NCBI RefSeq assembly: GCF_025215495.1
Contig: NZ_CP104302.1
Span: forward strand, 3,286,001-3,350,000
Length of the DNA: 64,000 nt
From: Mycolicibacterium brumae
GTDB lineage: Bacteria; Actinomycetota; Actinomycetes; Mycobacteriales; Mycobacteriaceae
Direction of reading: 5' to 3'
A program made the position numbers and the translations under genes. Numbering within the stretch: the first letter of the stretch is position 1; every line of letters begins with the position of its first letter. Of the stretch, positions 12,451 to 22,204 are shown piece by piece. The notes below the pieces were generated by a model that worked only from the letters and a program-made list of their open reading frames with translations, had not been told where the DNA came from and ran no database searches.

Positions 12451-12474
12451 AATTACTAGGATATGCAAGTAATT
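12451..12474. promoter_or_regulatory. Palindrome upstream of mmsA, MarR-like operator
   Basis: AATTACT and AGTAATT are perfect 7-bp arms around a 10-bp centre. The shape, TTACT...AGTAA about 20 bp across, resembles MarR-family operators. A MarR-family gene lies just past the other end of this operon. Confidence 0.5.
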
Positions 12475-12489
12475 CACGGTGAGGACCCC

Positions 12490-14010
12490 ATGACAGCCAC
12501 CATCCCGCACTTCGTCGACGGCGCGCGCACCACGCTGAACTCCACCCGCAGCGCCGACGTGCTGGACCCGAGCACCGGCGCCGCGCAGGCCCAGGTGCTG
12601 CTCGCCTCGGCCGCCGATGTCGACGCCGCCGTCGGCTCCGCTGTCGCAGCCCAGAAGGAGTGGGCGGCCTGGAATCCGCAGCGCCGCGCCCGGGTGCTGA
12701 TGAAGTTCATCGAGCTGGTCAACGCCAACGCCGACGAACTGGCCGAACTGCTGTCAAAAGAGCACGGCAAGACCGTCGCCGACAGCCACGGCGACATCCA
12801 ACGCGGCATCGAGGTGATCGAATTCGCCGTCGGCATCCCGCACCTGCTCAAGGGCGAGTTCACCGAGGGCGCCGGGTCCGGCATCGACGTGTACTCGATG
12901 CGCCAGCCACTGGGCGTCGTCGCCGGCATCACCCCGTTCAACTTCCCCGCGATGATCCCGCTGTGGAAAGCCGGCCCGGCGCTGGCCTGCGGCAACGCGC
13001 TGATCCTCAAACCCTCCGAGCGGGACCCGTCGGTGCCGCTGCGGCTGGCGGAGCTGTTCATCGAGGCCGGGTTGCCGCCCGGAGTCCTGCAGGTGGTCAA
13101 CGGCGACAAGGAAGCCGTCGACGCGATCATCGAACACCCGGACATCAAGGCCATCGGTTTCGTCGGCTCCTCCGACATCGCCCAGTACATCTATTCCGGC
13201 GCGGCCGCCCACGGCAAGCGCGCGCAGTGCTTCGGCGGGGCGAAGAACCACATGATCGTGATGCCCGACGCCGATCTGGACCAGGCCGTCGACGCGCTGA
13301 TCGGGGCCGGCTACGGCAGCGCGGGCGAGCGCTGCATGGCGATCTCCGTCGCGGTTCCGGTCGGCGAGGAGACCGCCAACCGGCTCCGCAACCGGCTGGT
13401 CGAGCGCATCGAAGCGCTGCGCGTCGGACACAGCCTGGACCCCAAGGCCGACTACGGCCCGCTGGTCACCGGCGCCGCGCTGCAGCGGGTGCGCGACTAC
13501 ATCGGCCAGGGCGTGGAGGCCGGCGCGGACCTGGTGGTCGACGGCCGGGAGCGCGGCGCCACCGAATTGAGCTTCGACGGCGAGGACCTGTCGAACGGGT
13601 TCTTCATCGGCCCCACCCTGTTCGACCACGTCACCTCCGACATGTCGATCTACACCGACGAGATCTTCGGCCCCGTGCTGTGCATCGTGCGAGCCGGCAG
13701 CTACGAAGAGGCGCTCGCCCTGCCCACCGAGCACGAGTACGGCAACGGGGTGGCGATCTTCACCCGCGACGGCGACACCGCCCGCGACTTCGTGTCCCGC
13801 GTGCAGGTCGGCATGGTGGGGGTGAATGTGCCGATCCCGGTGCCGGTGTCCTACCACAGCTTCGGCGGCTGGAAGCGCTCCGGCTTCGGCGACCTGAACC
13901 AGTACGGCACCGCCTCGATCCAGTTCTACACCAAGGTCAAGACCGTCACCGAGCGCTGGCCGTCGGGCATCAAGGACGGCGCCGAATTCGTCATCCCCAC
14001 CTTCAAATGA
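12490..14010 (+). CDS. mmsA: Methylmalonate-semialdehyde dehydrogenase (CoA-acylating)
   Basis: This 506-residue aldehyde dehydrogenase converts (methyl)malonate semialdehyde to propionyl- or acetyl-CoA at the end of valine breakdown. The catalytic cysteine is in GSAGERCMAIS, and GITPFNFPAMIPLW is typical of the CoA-acylating subgroup. An upstream in-frame ATG (12463) lies inside a palindrome; ATG 12490 has GGTGAGGA four nt before it and is preferred. It is first in an operon with an acyl-CoA dehydrogenase and mmsB, all ATGA- or near-coupled. Confidence 0.95.
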   Translation: MTATIPHFVDGARTTLNSTRSADVLDPSTGAAQAQVLLASAADVDAAVGSAVAAQKEWAAWNPQRRARVLMKFIELVNANADELAELLSKEHGKTVADSHGDIQRGIEVIEFAVGIPHLLKGEFTEGAGSGIDVYSMRQPLGVVAGITPFNFPAMIPLWKAGPALACGNALILKPSERDPSVPLRLAELFIEAGLPPGVLQVVNGDKEAVDAIIEHPDIKAIGFVGSSDIAQYIYSGAAAHGKRAQCFGGAKNHMIVMPDADLDQAVDALIGAGYGSAGERCMAISVAVPVGEETANRLRNRLVERIEALRVGHSLDPKADYGPLVTGAALQRVRDYIGQGVEAGADLVVDGRERGATELSFDGEDLSNGFFIGPTLFDHVTSDMSIYTDEIFGPVLCIVRAGSYEEALALPTEHEYGNGVAIFTRDGDTARDFVSRVQVGMVGVNVPIPVPVSYHSFGGWKRSGFGDLNQYGTASIQFYTKVKTVTERWPSGIKDGAEFVIPTFK

Positions 14011-15176
14011 GCGCCGCATTCGACACCGACGATGACGACCGGGTGCTGATCGACACCGCCGCCGCGTTCGCCGCCAAGCGCATCGCGCCGCACGCGCTGG
14101 AGTGGGACGCCACCAAGCACTTCCCCGTCGACGTGCTGCGCGCGGCCGCCGAGCTCGGCATGGCCGCCATCTACTGCGACGAGAACCTCGGCGGGGCCGG
14201 GCTGCGCCGGATCGACGCGGTGCGGATCTTCACCGAGCTGGCCGCCGCCGACCCGGTGATCGCCTCCTTCCTGTCCATCCACAACATGTGCGCGTGGATG
14301 GTCGACCGGTACGGCGACGACGAGCAACGGGAGCAGTGGATCCCCCGGCTGGCGAGCATGGACGTGATGGCGAGCTACTGCCTGACCGAGCCGGGCGCCG
14401 GCAGTGACGCCGCGGCGCTGCGGACCCGCGCGGTGCGCGACGGGGAGCACTACGTGCTCGACGGGGTCAAGCAGTTCATCTCCGGCGCCGGGGCCTCGGA
14501 TCTGTACGTGGTGATGGCCCGCACCGGCGCCGACGGCCCCCGCGGCATCTCGGCGTTCCTGGTCGAGCGCGACACGCCCGGCCTGGGTTTCGGGACGAGC
14601 GAGGCGAAGATGGGCTGGAACGCCCAACCCACCGCGCAGGTGATCCTCGAAGGCGTGCGGGTGCCGGCCTCGGCCATGCTCGGCGGCGCGCGCGGCGAGG
14701 GCGCCGGGTTCGGCATCGCGATGAACGGTCTCAACGGCGGCCGGCTCAATATCGCGGCCTGCTCCCTGGGCGGCGCGCGCACCGCCTACGAGAAGGCCCG
14801 CGGCTACGTCCGGGACCGGGACGCGTTCGGCGCCAAACTGATCGACGAACCGACCATCCGGTTCGCCCTGGCCGATATGGCTACCGGCCTGGAGACCTCC
14901 CGGCTGATGCTGTGGCGGGCCGCGGCGGCCCTGGACGCCGACGCGCCCGACAAGGTCGAATTGTGCGCGATGGCCAAGCGCTACGTGACCGACACCTGCT
15001 TCGGCGTCGCCGACGCGGCGCTGCAGCTGCACGGCGGCTACGGATATCTGCGCGAGTACGGGGTGGAGAAGATCGTCCGGGACCTGCGGGTGCACCGCAT
15101 CCTGGAGGGCACGAACGAGATCATGAAAGTGGTGGTCGGGCGCGCCGAAGCCGCTCGCGCCGACGGAAAGGACTGA
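14007..15176 (+). CDS. Acyl-CoA dehydrogenase, probably isobutyryl-CoA dehydrogenase
   Basis: This 389-residue flavoenzyme has the acyl-CoA dehydrogenase signatures YCLTEPGAGSDA and LQLHGGYGYLREYGVEKI. The C-terminal RILEGTNEIMK region should carry the catalytic glutamate. It lies between mmsA and mmsB, matching fadE9 of M. tuberculosis, so isobutyryl-CoA from valine is the likely substrate. Its ATG overlaps the mmsA stop. Confidence 0.93.
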   Translation: MSAAFDTDDDDRVLIDTAAAFAAKRIAPHALEWDATKHFPVDVLRAAAELGMAAIYCDENLGGAGLRRIDAVRIFTELAAADPVIASFLSIHNMCAWMVDRYGDDEQREQWIPRLASMDVMASYCLTEPGAGSDAAALRTRAVRDGEHYVLDGVKQFISGAGASDLYVVMARTGADGPRGISAFLVERDTPGLGFGTSEAKMGWNAQPTAQVILEGVRVPASAMLGGARGEGAGFGIAMNGLNGGRLNIAACSLGGARTAYEKARGYVRDRDAFGAKLIDEPTIRFALADMATGLETSRLMLWRAAAALDADAPDKVELCAMAKRYVTDTCFGVADAALQLHGGYGYLREYGVEKIVRDLRVHRILEGTNEIMKVVVGRAEAARADGKD

Positions 15177-15180
15177 GCCG

Positions 15181-16083
15181 ATGACGACGGTGGCGTTCCT
15201 CGGGCTGGGGAACATGGGCGGACCGATGGCGAAGAACCTGGTCGCCGCCGGGCTGGAAGTGCGCGGTTTCGACCCGGTCCCGGCGGCCGCGCAGGCCGCG
15301 ACGGAGGCCGGTGTCACCGTCTGCGGCAGTGTCACCGAAGCGGTGGCGGGCGCGCAGGTGGTCATCACCATGCTGCCCAACGGGGACCTGGTCAAAGGCT
15401 GCTACGCGGAGATCCTGCCCGCCGCGCCGCCGGGCGCGCTGCTCATCGACAGCTCGACCATCTCCGTCGACGACGCCCGCGAGGTCAACGCGCGGGCCAC
15501 CGCGGCCGGGTTCGGCCAGCTCGACGCGCCGGTGTCCGGCGGGGTCAAGGGGGCGGTGGCAGGCACCCTGGCGTTCATGGTCGGCGGCGCCGAGGACGCG
15601 GTGGCCGCGGCCCGGCCGGTGCTGGAGCCGATGGCCGCCAAGGTGGTGCACTGCGGGGCCGCGGGCGCCGGTCAGGCCGCCAAGGTGTGCAACAACATGG
15701 TGCTGGCGGTGCAGCAGATCGCCGTCGGGGAGGCGTTCGTGCTGGCCGAACGCCTGGGCTTGAGCGCGCAGTCGCTGTTCGACGTGATCACCGGCGCCAC
15801 CGGGAATTGCTGGGCGGTGCACACCAACTGTCCGGTGCCCGGCCCCGTTCCGACCTCGCCGGCCAACAATGACTTCAAGCCGGGGTTCGCCACCGCGCTG
15901 ATGAACAAGGACCTGCAACTGGCGATGGACGCGGTGCGCTCGACGGGGTCCGCGGCGCCGCTGGGCAGCCACGCGGCGACGATCTACGCCGAGTTCGGCG
16001 AGCAGCACGCCGGACTGGACTTCTCCGCCGTCATCGAGACCCTGCGAGGCGACGATCAAGCGGCGTGGAACGAGCCGCGATGA
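15181..16083 (+). CDS. mmsB: 3-hydroxyisobutyrate dehydrogenase
   Basis: This 300-residue enzyme oxidises 3-hydroxyisobutyrate to methylmalonate semialdehyde, which MmsA then uses. It has the N-terminal NAD site FLGLGNMGGPMAKNL, the substrate loop DAPVSGGVKGA, and the catalytic lysine in GAGQAAKVCNNM. It starts four nt after the dehydrogenase gene. Confidence 0.95.
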   Translation: MTTVAFLGLGNMGGPMAKNLVAAGLEVRGFDPVPAAAQAATEAGVTVCGSVTEAVAGAQVVITMLPNGDLVKGCYAEILPAAPPGALLIDSSTISVDDAREVNARATAAGFGQLDAPVSGGVKGAVAGTLAFMVGGAEDAVAAARPVLEPMAAKVVHCGAAGAGQAAKVCNNMVLAVQQIAVGEAFVLAERLGLSAQSLFDVITGATGNCWAVHTNCPVPGPVPTSPANNDFKPGFATALMNKDLQLAMDAVRSTGSAAPLGSHAATIYAEFGEQHAGLDFSAVIETLRGDDQAAWNEPR

Positions 16084-16106
16084 GGAGGCCCGCCAATCAG
16101 AGCCCG

Positions 16107-16595
16107 CTAGTAGTCGCCCGCGCTGTGGCGCAGAGCGTCGATGGCGCCGACCAGTGCCCGGGACTGCTCGGGTGACACGCCGATGTCGGCGAACACCTGC
16201 TCGTTGAGTGTCACAGTGGCCCGCTCGACCAGCTCCCGGCCCGCCGAGGTGATCGCCACCAGGGTGGTGCGGCCGTCGGTGGGATGCGGCGCGCGGGAGA
16301 CCAGCCCGGCGGACTCGAGGCGCCGGATGGCGTGCGTGACGCTGGTGACGTGCACCTGCAGCCGCGCCGACGCCTTCGCGATGGGCAGCGCGCCGGTCCG
16401 GCTGAAGGCCAGCAGCCGCAGCAACTCGAAGCGGGAGAAGCTCAGATCGTAGGGCCGCAGCGCGGTCTCCACCCGGGCCAGCAGGATCTGGTGGGCCCGC
16501 ATCACCGAGGTCACCGCCACCATGCCGTCGGCGACGTCGCCCCAGCCGGCCTTCGCCCAGTTCGCCCGGGCGACGGCGATGGGGTCGTCAGTCAC
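16107..16595 (-). CDS. MarR-family transcriptional regulator
   Basis: This 162-residue protein starts at GTG 16595. The winged helix spans about residues 50-120 (SRFELLRLLAFSRTGALPIA, then a wing near PHPTDGRTT). It is convergent with mmsB and begins three nt after the map stop codon, so it is probably transcribed with secY-adk-map. A MarR-like palindrome in front of mmsA makes that operon a candidate target. Confidence 0.88.
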   Translation of the reverse strand: MTDDPIAVARANWAKAGWGDVADGMVAVTSVMRAHQILLARVETALRPYDLSFSRFELLRLLAFSRTGALPIAKASARLQVHVTSVTHAIRRLESAGLVSRAPHPTDGRTTLVAITSAGRELVERATVTLNEQVFADIGVSPEQSRALVGAIDALRHSAGDY

Positions 16596-16598
16596 CGA

Positions 16599-17399
16599 TC
16601 ACACCGCGGCGGTCAGGACCCGCGGGCCGTCCTCGGTGACGGCGACGGTGTGCTCCCAGTGCGCCGCGCGGGAACCGTCGGCGGTGACCACGGTCCAGTT
16701 GTCGGCGAGGATCTTGGTCTTGGTGGCGCCCAGGGTCAGCATCGGCTCGATGGCCAGCACCGATCCGACCGCCAGCAGCGGGCCCTTGCCGGGCGCGCCC
16801 TCGTTGGCCAGGAACGGGTCCATGTGCATCTCTCGGCCGATGCCGTGACCGCCGTAGCCGGAGACGATGCCGAAGCGCCGGCCCAACTGCTTCTCGGCGG
16901 CCTTGGTGCCCTGCTCGATGGCGTGCGAGACGTCCGTCAGCCGGTTGCCGGGCAGCATCGCGGCGATGCCGGCCTCCAGCGACAGCCGGGTGGCCTCGCT
17001 CAGCGCGGCGTCGGCCTCGCTCAGCTCGCCGATCCCGAAGGTCACCGCGGAGTCGCCGTGCCAGCCGCCCAGGACCGCGCCGCAGTCGATGGACACCAGG
17101 TCCCCGTCGGCGAGCACGTCGCCGGCCGACGGGATGCCGTGCACCACCCGATCGTTGACCGAGGCGCAGATGGTGGCCGGGAAGCCGTGGTAGCCGAGGA
17201 ACGACGGGATGCCGCCGCCGTCGCGGATCACCGTCTCGGCGATCAGGTCCAGGCCCAGCGTCGACTCGCCGGGCCGCGCGGCCTCCCGGACGGCGGCCAG
17301 CGCGGCGGCGACCAGCGCCCCGGCCGCGGCCATCGCGTCCAGTTCGGCGGCGGTGCGGGTCGGCACCACCTTGCGGGTCCGCAGCCCGGCGAAGCCCAT
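16599..17399 (-). CDS. map: Methionine aminopeptidase, type I
   Basis: This 266-residue dimetal peptidase removes initiator methionine. The metal-ligand regions are [24 protein letters not shown] and the final AIEPM. It lies seven nt after adk in the secY-adk-map arrangement. The N-terminus is short, without the SH3-binding extension some mycobacterial paralogs have. Confidence 0.95.
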   Translation of the reverse strand: MGFAGLRTRKVVPTRTAAELDAMAAAGALVAAALAAVREAARPGESTLGLDLIAETVIRDGGGIPSFLGYHGFPATICASVNDRVVHGIPSAGDVLADGDLVSIDCGAVLGGWHGDSAVTFGIGELSEADAALSEATRLSLEAGIAAMLPGNRLTDVSHAIEQGTKAAEKQLGRRFGIVSGYGGHGIGREMHMDPFLANEGAPGKGPLLAVGSVLAIEPMLTLGATKTKILADNWTVVTADGSRAAHWEHTVAVTEDGPRVLTAAV

Positions 17400-17405
17400 C
17401 AGCAG

Positions 17406-17951
17406 TTACCGGCCCAGTGCCTGCAGCGCCCGGGCGAACACCTCGTCGAGCTCACCGACGGCGTCGACGGTCTTCACGTCGGCGGCGTAGTAGTCCAACA
17501 GCGGCGCGGTCTCGGTGTCGTACACCTTGAACCGGTTCCGGATGACCTCTTCGGTGTCGTCGGCGCGGCCGCGGCCCATCAGCCGGGACACCAGCTCCTC
17601 TTCGGGCACCCGGAACTCCACCACCGCGTCGAGCGCCAGGCCGCGCTTGGCCAGCATCGCCGCCAGCGCCTCGGCCTGCTCGACGGAGCGGGGGTAGCCG
17701 TCCAGGATGAACCCGTTGGCGGCATCCGGCTGGTCCAGCCGGTCGTCGACCAGGGCATTGGTCAGCTCAGCCGGGACCAGGTCGCCGGCGTCCAGGTAGC
17801 GCTTGGCTTCGACGCCGAGCGCGGTGCCGGTGCTGATGTTGTGCCGGAACAGGTCGCCGGTGGAGATCTGCGGGACGCCGAGCGTCTCGGCAAGTTTGAC
17901 GGCCTGGGTGCCTTTGCCGGCGCCGGGAGCGCCGAGAAGAACAATTCTCAC
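17406..17951 (-). CDS. adk: Adenylate kinase
   Basis: This 181-residue protein has the P-loop GAPGAGKGT at residues 7-15. It belongs to the short form, with a compact lid and no zinc cysteines. It balances AMP, ADP and ATP. The start overlaps the secY stop by four nt. Confidence 0.97.
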   Translation of the reverse strand: MRIVLLGAPGAGKGTQAVKLAETLGVPQISTGDLFRHNISTGTALGVEAKRYLDAGDLVPAELTNALVDDRLDQPDAANGFILDGYPRSVEQAEALAAMLAKRGLALDAVVEFRVPEEELVSRLMGRGRADDTEEVIRNRFKVYDTETAPLLDYYAADVKTVDAVGELDEVFARALQALGR

Positions 17952-19273
17952 TTGAGGAACCCTTCGTAGTTGCGCTGCATGAGCTGGCTCTCGATCTGCT
18001 TAACCGTATCGAGACCGACGCCGATCATGATCAGAACGGCGACACCGCCGAACGGCAGGTTCTGCAGAGTGTTGCCGCCACCCATCTGCAGGAAGAGGTT
18101 CGGCAGCACGGCGATCACGCCCAGGTAGATCGAGCCGGGCAGGGTGATGCGGCTGAGCACGTAGCGCAGGTAGTCGGCGGTGGGCTTGCCCGGGCGGATG
18201 CCGGGGATGAATCCACCGAACTTCTTCATCTCGTCGGCCCGCTCGTCGGGGTTGAACGTGATGGAGACGTAGAAGTAGGTGAAGAAGATGATCATGCCGA
18301 AGTAGACGGCGATGTAGATCGGGTCCGCCGGGTTGGTCAGGTGGCCCGCGACGAACTTCTCCCACCAGCTGTTGCCGGCGCCGCCGCTGCCGCTCTGCAC
18401 CAGTTGGGTGACCAGGTGCGGGATGTAGATCAGCGACGAGGCGAAGATGACCGGGATGACGCCGGCCTGGTTGACCTTCAGCGGCAGGTAGGTGGAGGTG
18501 CCGCCGTACATCTTGCGGCCGACCATGCGCTTGGCGTACTGCACGGGGATGCGGCGCTGGCCCTGCTCGACGAACACCACGCCGATCAGGATCGCCAGCG
18601 CGGCCACACAGACCAGGGCGAAGGTGGTGGGGCCGCGGTCGTCCAGGATGGACTTGCCCTCGGACGGGATGCGGGCCACGATGCCGGCGAAGATCAGCAG
18701 CGACATGCCGTTGCCGATGCCGCGCTCGGTGATCAGCTCGCCCATCCACATCACCAGCGCGGCGCCCGCGGTCATCACCACGACGATGGTGAACAGGGTG
18801 AAGATGCTGTCGTCGGTCAGGATGTCCAGGTCGCAGCCCTGCATCAGGCCACCGTTGGCGGCCAGCGCCACGATGCTGGTGGACTGCAGGATCGCCAGCG
18901 CGATCGACAGGTAGCGGGTGTACTGCGTCATCTTCGCCTGGCCGGCCTGGCCTTCCTTGCGCAACTGTTCGAAGCGCGGGATGACCACGGTCAGCAGCTG
19001 CACGATGATGCTGGCGGTGATGTAGGGCATGACGCCGACGGCGAACACCGCCAATTGCAGCAGCGCGCCGCCGGAGAACAGCGTGATCAGCGAGTAGAGC
19101 TGCGCGGAGTCACCCGAGTTGATGATGTCGATGCACTGGTGGACGTTGCGGGTGTTCACCCCCGGGGACGGCAGCGTTGCGCCGACCCGGTAGAGCAGCA
19201 CGATGCCGAGGGTGAAAAGGATCTTCCGCCTCAGGTCCGGTGTCCGCAGCGACGAGATAAAAGCCGAGAGCAC
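17948..19273 (-). CDS. secY: Preprotein translocase subunit SecY
   Basis: This 441-residue channel protein has ten predicted membrane helices. Family motifs include [10 protein letters not shown] near the plug and the cytoplasmic loop [14 protein letters not shown]. It starts at GTG 19273 behind a strong GGAGGAATGA sequence; an ATG four nt upstream is out of frame. Unlike E. coli, secY is not attached to the spc operon here but forms its own operon with adk and map. Confidence 0.97.
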   Translation of the reverse strand: MLSAFISSLRTPDLRRKILFTLGIVLLYRVGATLPSPGVNTRNVHQCIDIINSGDSAQLYSLITLFSGGALLQLAVFAVGVMPYITASIIVQLLTVVIPRFEQLRKEGQAGQAKMTQYTRYLSIALAILQSTSIVALAANGGLMQGCDLDILTDDSIFTLFTIVVVMTAGAALVMWMGELITERGIGNGMSLLIFAGIVARIPSEGKSILDDRGPTTFALVCVAALAILIGVVFVEQGQRRIPVQYAKRMVGRKMYGGTSTYLPLKVNQAGVIPVIFASSLIYIPHLVTQLVQSGSGGAGNSWWEKFVAGHLTNPADPIYIAVYFGMIIFFTYFYVSITFNPDERADEMKKFGGFIPGIRPGKPTADYLRYVLSRITLPGSIYLGVIAVLPNLFLQMGGGNTLQNLPFGGVAVLIMIGVGLDTVKQIESQLMQRNYEGFLK

Positions 19274-19543
19274 TCATTCCTCCTGGACAGCCAGCGGGTC
19301 GCGGCATGCCGATGTGGCTGGACGGACCAGCGTCGGTTGTTCTGTGCGTTCGCGCCCCGATCCCCCCTGACCGGAAGCCGGCAGAACGCGGGCGTCAAAC
19401 AGCTTCTGAGAGTAACAGTTCGCACGGGCGCCGCCAGAACCCGCCGACGGCGGCGCGAACCCGCGCGTACTGTCGTTTACATCCGCTAACTACTTTCCGG
19501 CTCCGCCGGACCATCCGCCCCCGCACAGATTCGAGGTCACCTC

Positions 19544-20464
19544 ATGCCCCGCACCGACGACGACAGCTGGGACCTGGCTTCCAGCGTGGGCGCCACCGCG
19601 ACCGCGGTGGCCGCCGCCCGCGCGGTGGCCAGCGCCGCCCCGGACGCCATCATCAACGACCCGTTCGCCGCCCCGCTGGTGCGCGCCGTCGGGCTGGAGT
19701 TCTTCACCAAGTTCGCCGACGGCGAACTCCCGCTCGACGAGGACGATGACGAGGCCGATTCGGTCACCAGCATGCGGCGCTTTCCCGACGGGATGGCCGC
19801 CCGCACCCGGTTCTTCGACGAATTCTTCGCCGACGCCGTCGACGCCGGGGTCCGGCAGGCGGTGATCCTGGCCTCCGGCCTGGACGCGCGGGGCTGGCGG
19901 CTGCAGTGGCCGGCCGACATGGTCGTCTACGAGATCGACCAGCCCGAGGTGATCGCGTTCAAGACCACCACCCTGACCGGCCTGGGCGCCTCCCCCACCG
20001 TCGACCTGCGCACCGTCGCCATCGACCTGCGGCAGGACTGGCCGGCCGCGCTGGCCGCGGCCGGTTTCGACGCCAGCCGGCCGACCGCCTGGATCGCCGA
20101 GGGTCTGCTGGGCTACCTGCCGCCGGACGCCCAGGACCGGCTGATCGACCAGCTCACCGCGCTCAGCCCGGCCGGCAGCCGGTTCGCGGTGGAAGCGGTG
20201 CCCTCGGTCGGCGTCGATTTCAACGACGAGAAGGTCAAGGCCCGGATGGAGCAGGCGAAGCAGCGCTGGAGCAAGCACGGCATGGACCTGGACTTCAGCC
20301 AGCTGGTGTACCTCGGTGATCGCGCCGAGGTGCTGCCGTATCTGACCGAACGCGGCTGGACCGCGACGGAGCAGACCGCCAACGAACTGCTGACCTCCTA
20401 CGGCCTGGAGCCGATGGCCGACGAAACCAACTTCGCCGCCTCCTACATCTCGGCGATCCGGTAG
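19544..20464 (+). CDS. TIGR00027-type SAM-dependent methyltransferase, copy 1
   Basis: This 306-residue protein begins with the family's own [16 protein letters not shown] block. The SAM-binding region follows ([16 protein letters not shown], then [12 protein letters not shown]). This family is greatly expanded in mycobacteria; substrates are mostly unknown, O-methylation of lipids being one suggestion. A close paralog starts ten nt downstream, so they are probably one transcript. Confidence 0.88.
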   Translation: MPRTDDDSWDLASSVGATATAVAAARAVASAAPDAIINDPFAAPLVRAVGLEFFTKFADGELPLDEDDDEADSVTSMRRFPDGMAARTRFFDEFFADAVDAGVRQAVILASGLDARGWRLQWPADMVVYEIDQPEVIAFKTTTLTGLGASPTVDLRTVAIDLRQDWPAALAAAGFDASRPTAWIAEGLLGYLPPDAQDRLIDQLTALSPAGSRFAVEAVPSVGVDFNDEKVKARMEQAKQRWSKHGMDLDFSQLVYLGDRAEVLPYLTERGWTATEQTANELLTSYGLEPMADETNFAASYISAIR

Positions 20465-20474
20465 AAAGACGTCC

Positions 20475-21380
20475 ATGGCGCGCACCGATGACGACAGCTG
20501 GGATCTGGCTTCCAGCGTGGGGGCCACCGCGACGATGGTCGCCGCAGCCCGGGCGATGGCGACCCGGGACCCGAATCCGCTGATCAACGACCCGTTCGCC
20601 GAGCCGTTGGTGCGCGCCGTCGGGATGGACTTCTTCGTCCGGGCGCTGGACGGCACGCTGGACATCTCCGCGATGCCGGACGCCTCCCCCGAGCGCTATC
20701 AGGCGATGGTCGACGGGATGGCGGTGCGGACCCGGTTCTTCGACGAGTACTTCGCGGCCGCCGGCGAGGCCGGGATCCGGCAGGCGGTGATCCTGGCCGC
20801 GGGCCTGGATTCCCGCGCCTACCGGCTGGACTGGCCGGACGGCACGGTGGTCTACGAGATCGACCAGCCGGAGGTCGTCGAGTTCAAGACCCGAACGCTG
20901 GCCGAGCTGGGCGCGCAGCCGTCCGCCACCCGCCGCACGGTGGCGATCGATCTGCGCGAGGACTGGCCGGCGGCGCTGGCCGCGGCCGGGTTCGACGCCG
21001 CGCAGCCGACCGCCTGGCTGGCCGAGGGTCTGCTGATCTACCTGCCGCCGCAGGCCCAGGACCGGTTGTTCGACCAGATCCTGGCGCTGTCCGCGCCCGG
21101 CAGCGCGGTGGGCACCGAGTATGTGCCCGGCATCGTCGACTTCGACGCCGAGGCCGCCAAGGAGCGGTTCGCCGCCATGCGCGACGCCGGGCTGGATCTG
21201 GACTTCGGCGAACTGGTCTACCGCGGTGACCGCAGCCACGTGCTGGAATACCTGACCGCCCAGGGATGGTCGGTCGACGGGTTGTCACGCGCCGAACTGT
21301 TCGAGCGGCATCAACGTCCGATGCCCGAGTTGGACGACGCGCTCGGCGAGATCGTCTACGTCAGCGGCCGGCTGGGCTGA
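20475..21380 (+). CDS. TIGR00027-type SAM-dependent methyltransferase, copy 2
   Basis: This 301-residue protein parallels copy 1 throughout: the same N-terminal block, [28 protein letters not shown], and [12 protein letters not shown] shared word for word. It lacks an acidic insertion found near residue 65 of copy 1. It most likely arose by tandem duplication. Its 3' end overlaps the end of the broken transporter gene on the other strand by 20 nt. Confidence 0.88.
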   Translation: MARTDDDSWDLASSVGATATMVAAARAMATRDPNPLINDPFAEPLVRAVGMDFFVRALDGTLDISAMPDASPERYQAMVDGMAVRTRFFDEYFAAAGEAGIRQAVILAAGLDSRAYRLDWPDGTVVYEIDQPEVVEFKTRTLAELGAQPSATRRTVAIDLREDWPAALAAAGFDAAQPTAWLAEGLLIYLPPQAQDRLFDQILALSAPGSAVGTEYVPGIVDFDAEAAKERFAAMRDAGLDLDFGELVYRGDRSHVLEYLTAQGWSVDGLSRAELFERHQRPMPELDDALGEIVYVSGRLG

Positions 21381-21979
21381 CGTACTCCAGCTGCGCCGGG
21401 GCGTCCGGGGTGCCGGGGACCTCGGTCCCGCTGATCGGGCAGCGCGCGGTCTCGGGCACCTTGATCAGGGCCAGCGCCCCGATCAGGCAGGCGCCCATCA
21501 TGTAGTAGGCCGGGAACAGGTTGTCCCCGGTGGACTGCGCCATCGCGTCGTTGACCGCGGGCGCGGTCCCGCCGAACAGCGAGGTGGACACGTTGTAGGC
21601 GATGGCGAATCCGGCGAAGCGCACCTGGGTCGGGAACATCGCCGGGAACGCCGCCGAGATCGTCGCCAACTGCGGCACGTAGAGCAGTCCGAGCACCGCG
21701 AAGCCGATGACGGCGCCCAGCGGGCCGGTGGCCATCAGCAAGAACATCGGGATCCCCGCGACGATCAATCCGATCAGCGAGAACCACCACAGTGGTTTGC
21801 GGCCCACCCGGTCGGAGACCGCGCCGGCGACCGGCAGGAAGACCATCATCGCGAGCATGCCGATGATGGGCACCAGCAGCGCGGCGTCGGTGGACAGCCC
21901 GATATTGAGGTACAGGTAGGTCGGCATGTAGGTCAGCAGCGTGATCGCCGTCGGTCAATTCCGTCTGATCGGACTGCAT
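21361..21979 (-). pseudogene. MHS-family MFS transporter, internally deleted
   Basis: The C-terminal six-helix half is intact: MPTYLYLNIGLSTDA to the end, with the MFS loop SDRVGRKPLW. The N-terminal half is missing. Upstream, at 21979, there is still a ribosome-binding site (AGGAG) and a start, ATG followed by codons for QSDQTELTD, but it runs out of frame into the remaining part within about 30 nt. So a deletion joined the original start to the middle of the gene. Full-length relatives (about 430 residues) carry proline/betaine or carboxylate solutes. Confidence 0.8.
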
Positions 21980-21991
21980 GAACAGTCTCCT

Positions 21992-22007
21992 CGTGTCGGT
22001 CGACACG
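21992..22007. promoter_or_regulatory. Palindrome upstream of the broken transporter gene
   Basis: CGTGTCG and CGACACG flank two bases. It lies 13 nt before the old transporter start and could have been its operator. Confidence 0.35.
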
Positions 22008-22110
22008 GCGCCCCGGGCAAACACCTCGACGGGGTTCGCGCACGGGTGCATGTGCGGGCTGACAGCTGCCAAACCCCGCAGCACCGGGCCTTATTTTCCG
22101 GTCGGGCCGA

Positions 22111-22125
22111 CGGTTCCGGGAACCG
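22111..22125. promoter_or_regulatory. Palindrome CGGTTCC-G-GGAACCG
   Basis: Perfect 7-bp arms around one base, in the spacer between the sppA end and the broken transporter. There is no T-run, so it is more like a protein site than a terminator. Confidence 0.3.
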
Positions 22126-22204
22126 CCGACTCCTCCAGTTAACGTGACCGGGGCGAGAATCCGCAAAGCCCTCCCGACGCCGGGCGTGCCGCGGCGGGCG
22201 GGGA

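Noticed and set aside
12660..13990. Long open frame in the second phase over mmsA
   Set aside because: It is the shifted frame of mmsA; only the part after 14007 is real (acyl-CoA dehydrogenase).
16284..17969. 561-residue frame on the plus strand
   Set aside because: It lies opposite MarR, map and adk, all of which have catalytic or family motifs; the frame has none.
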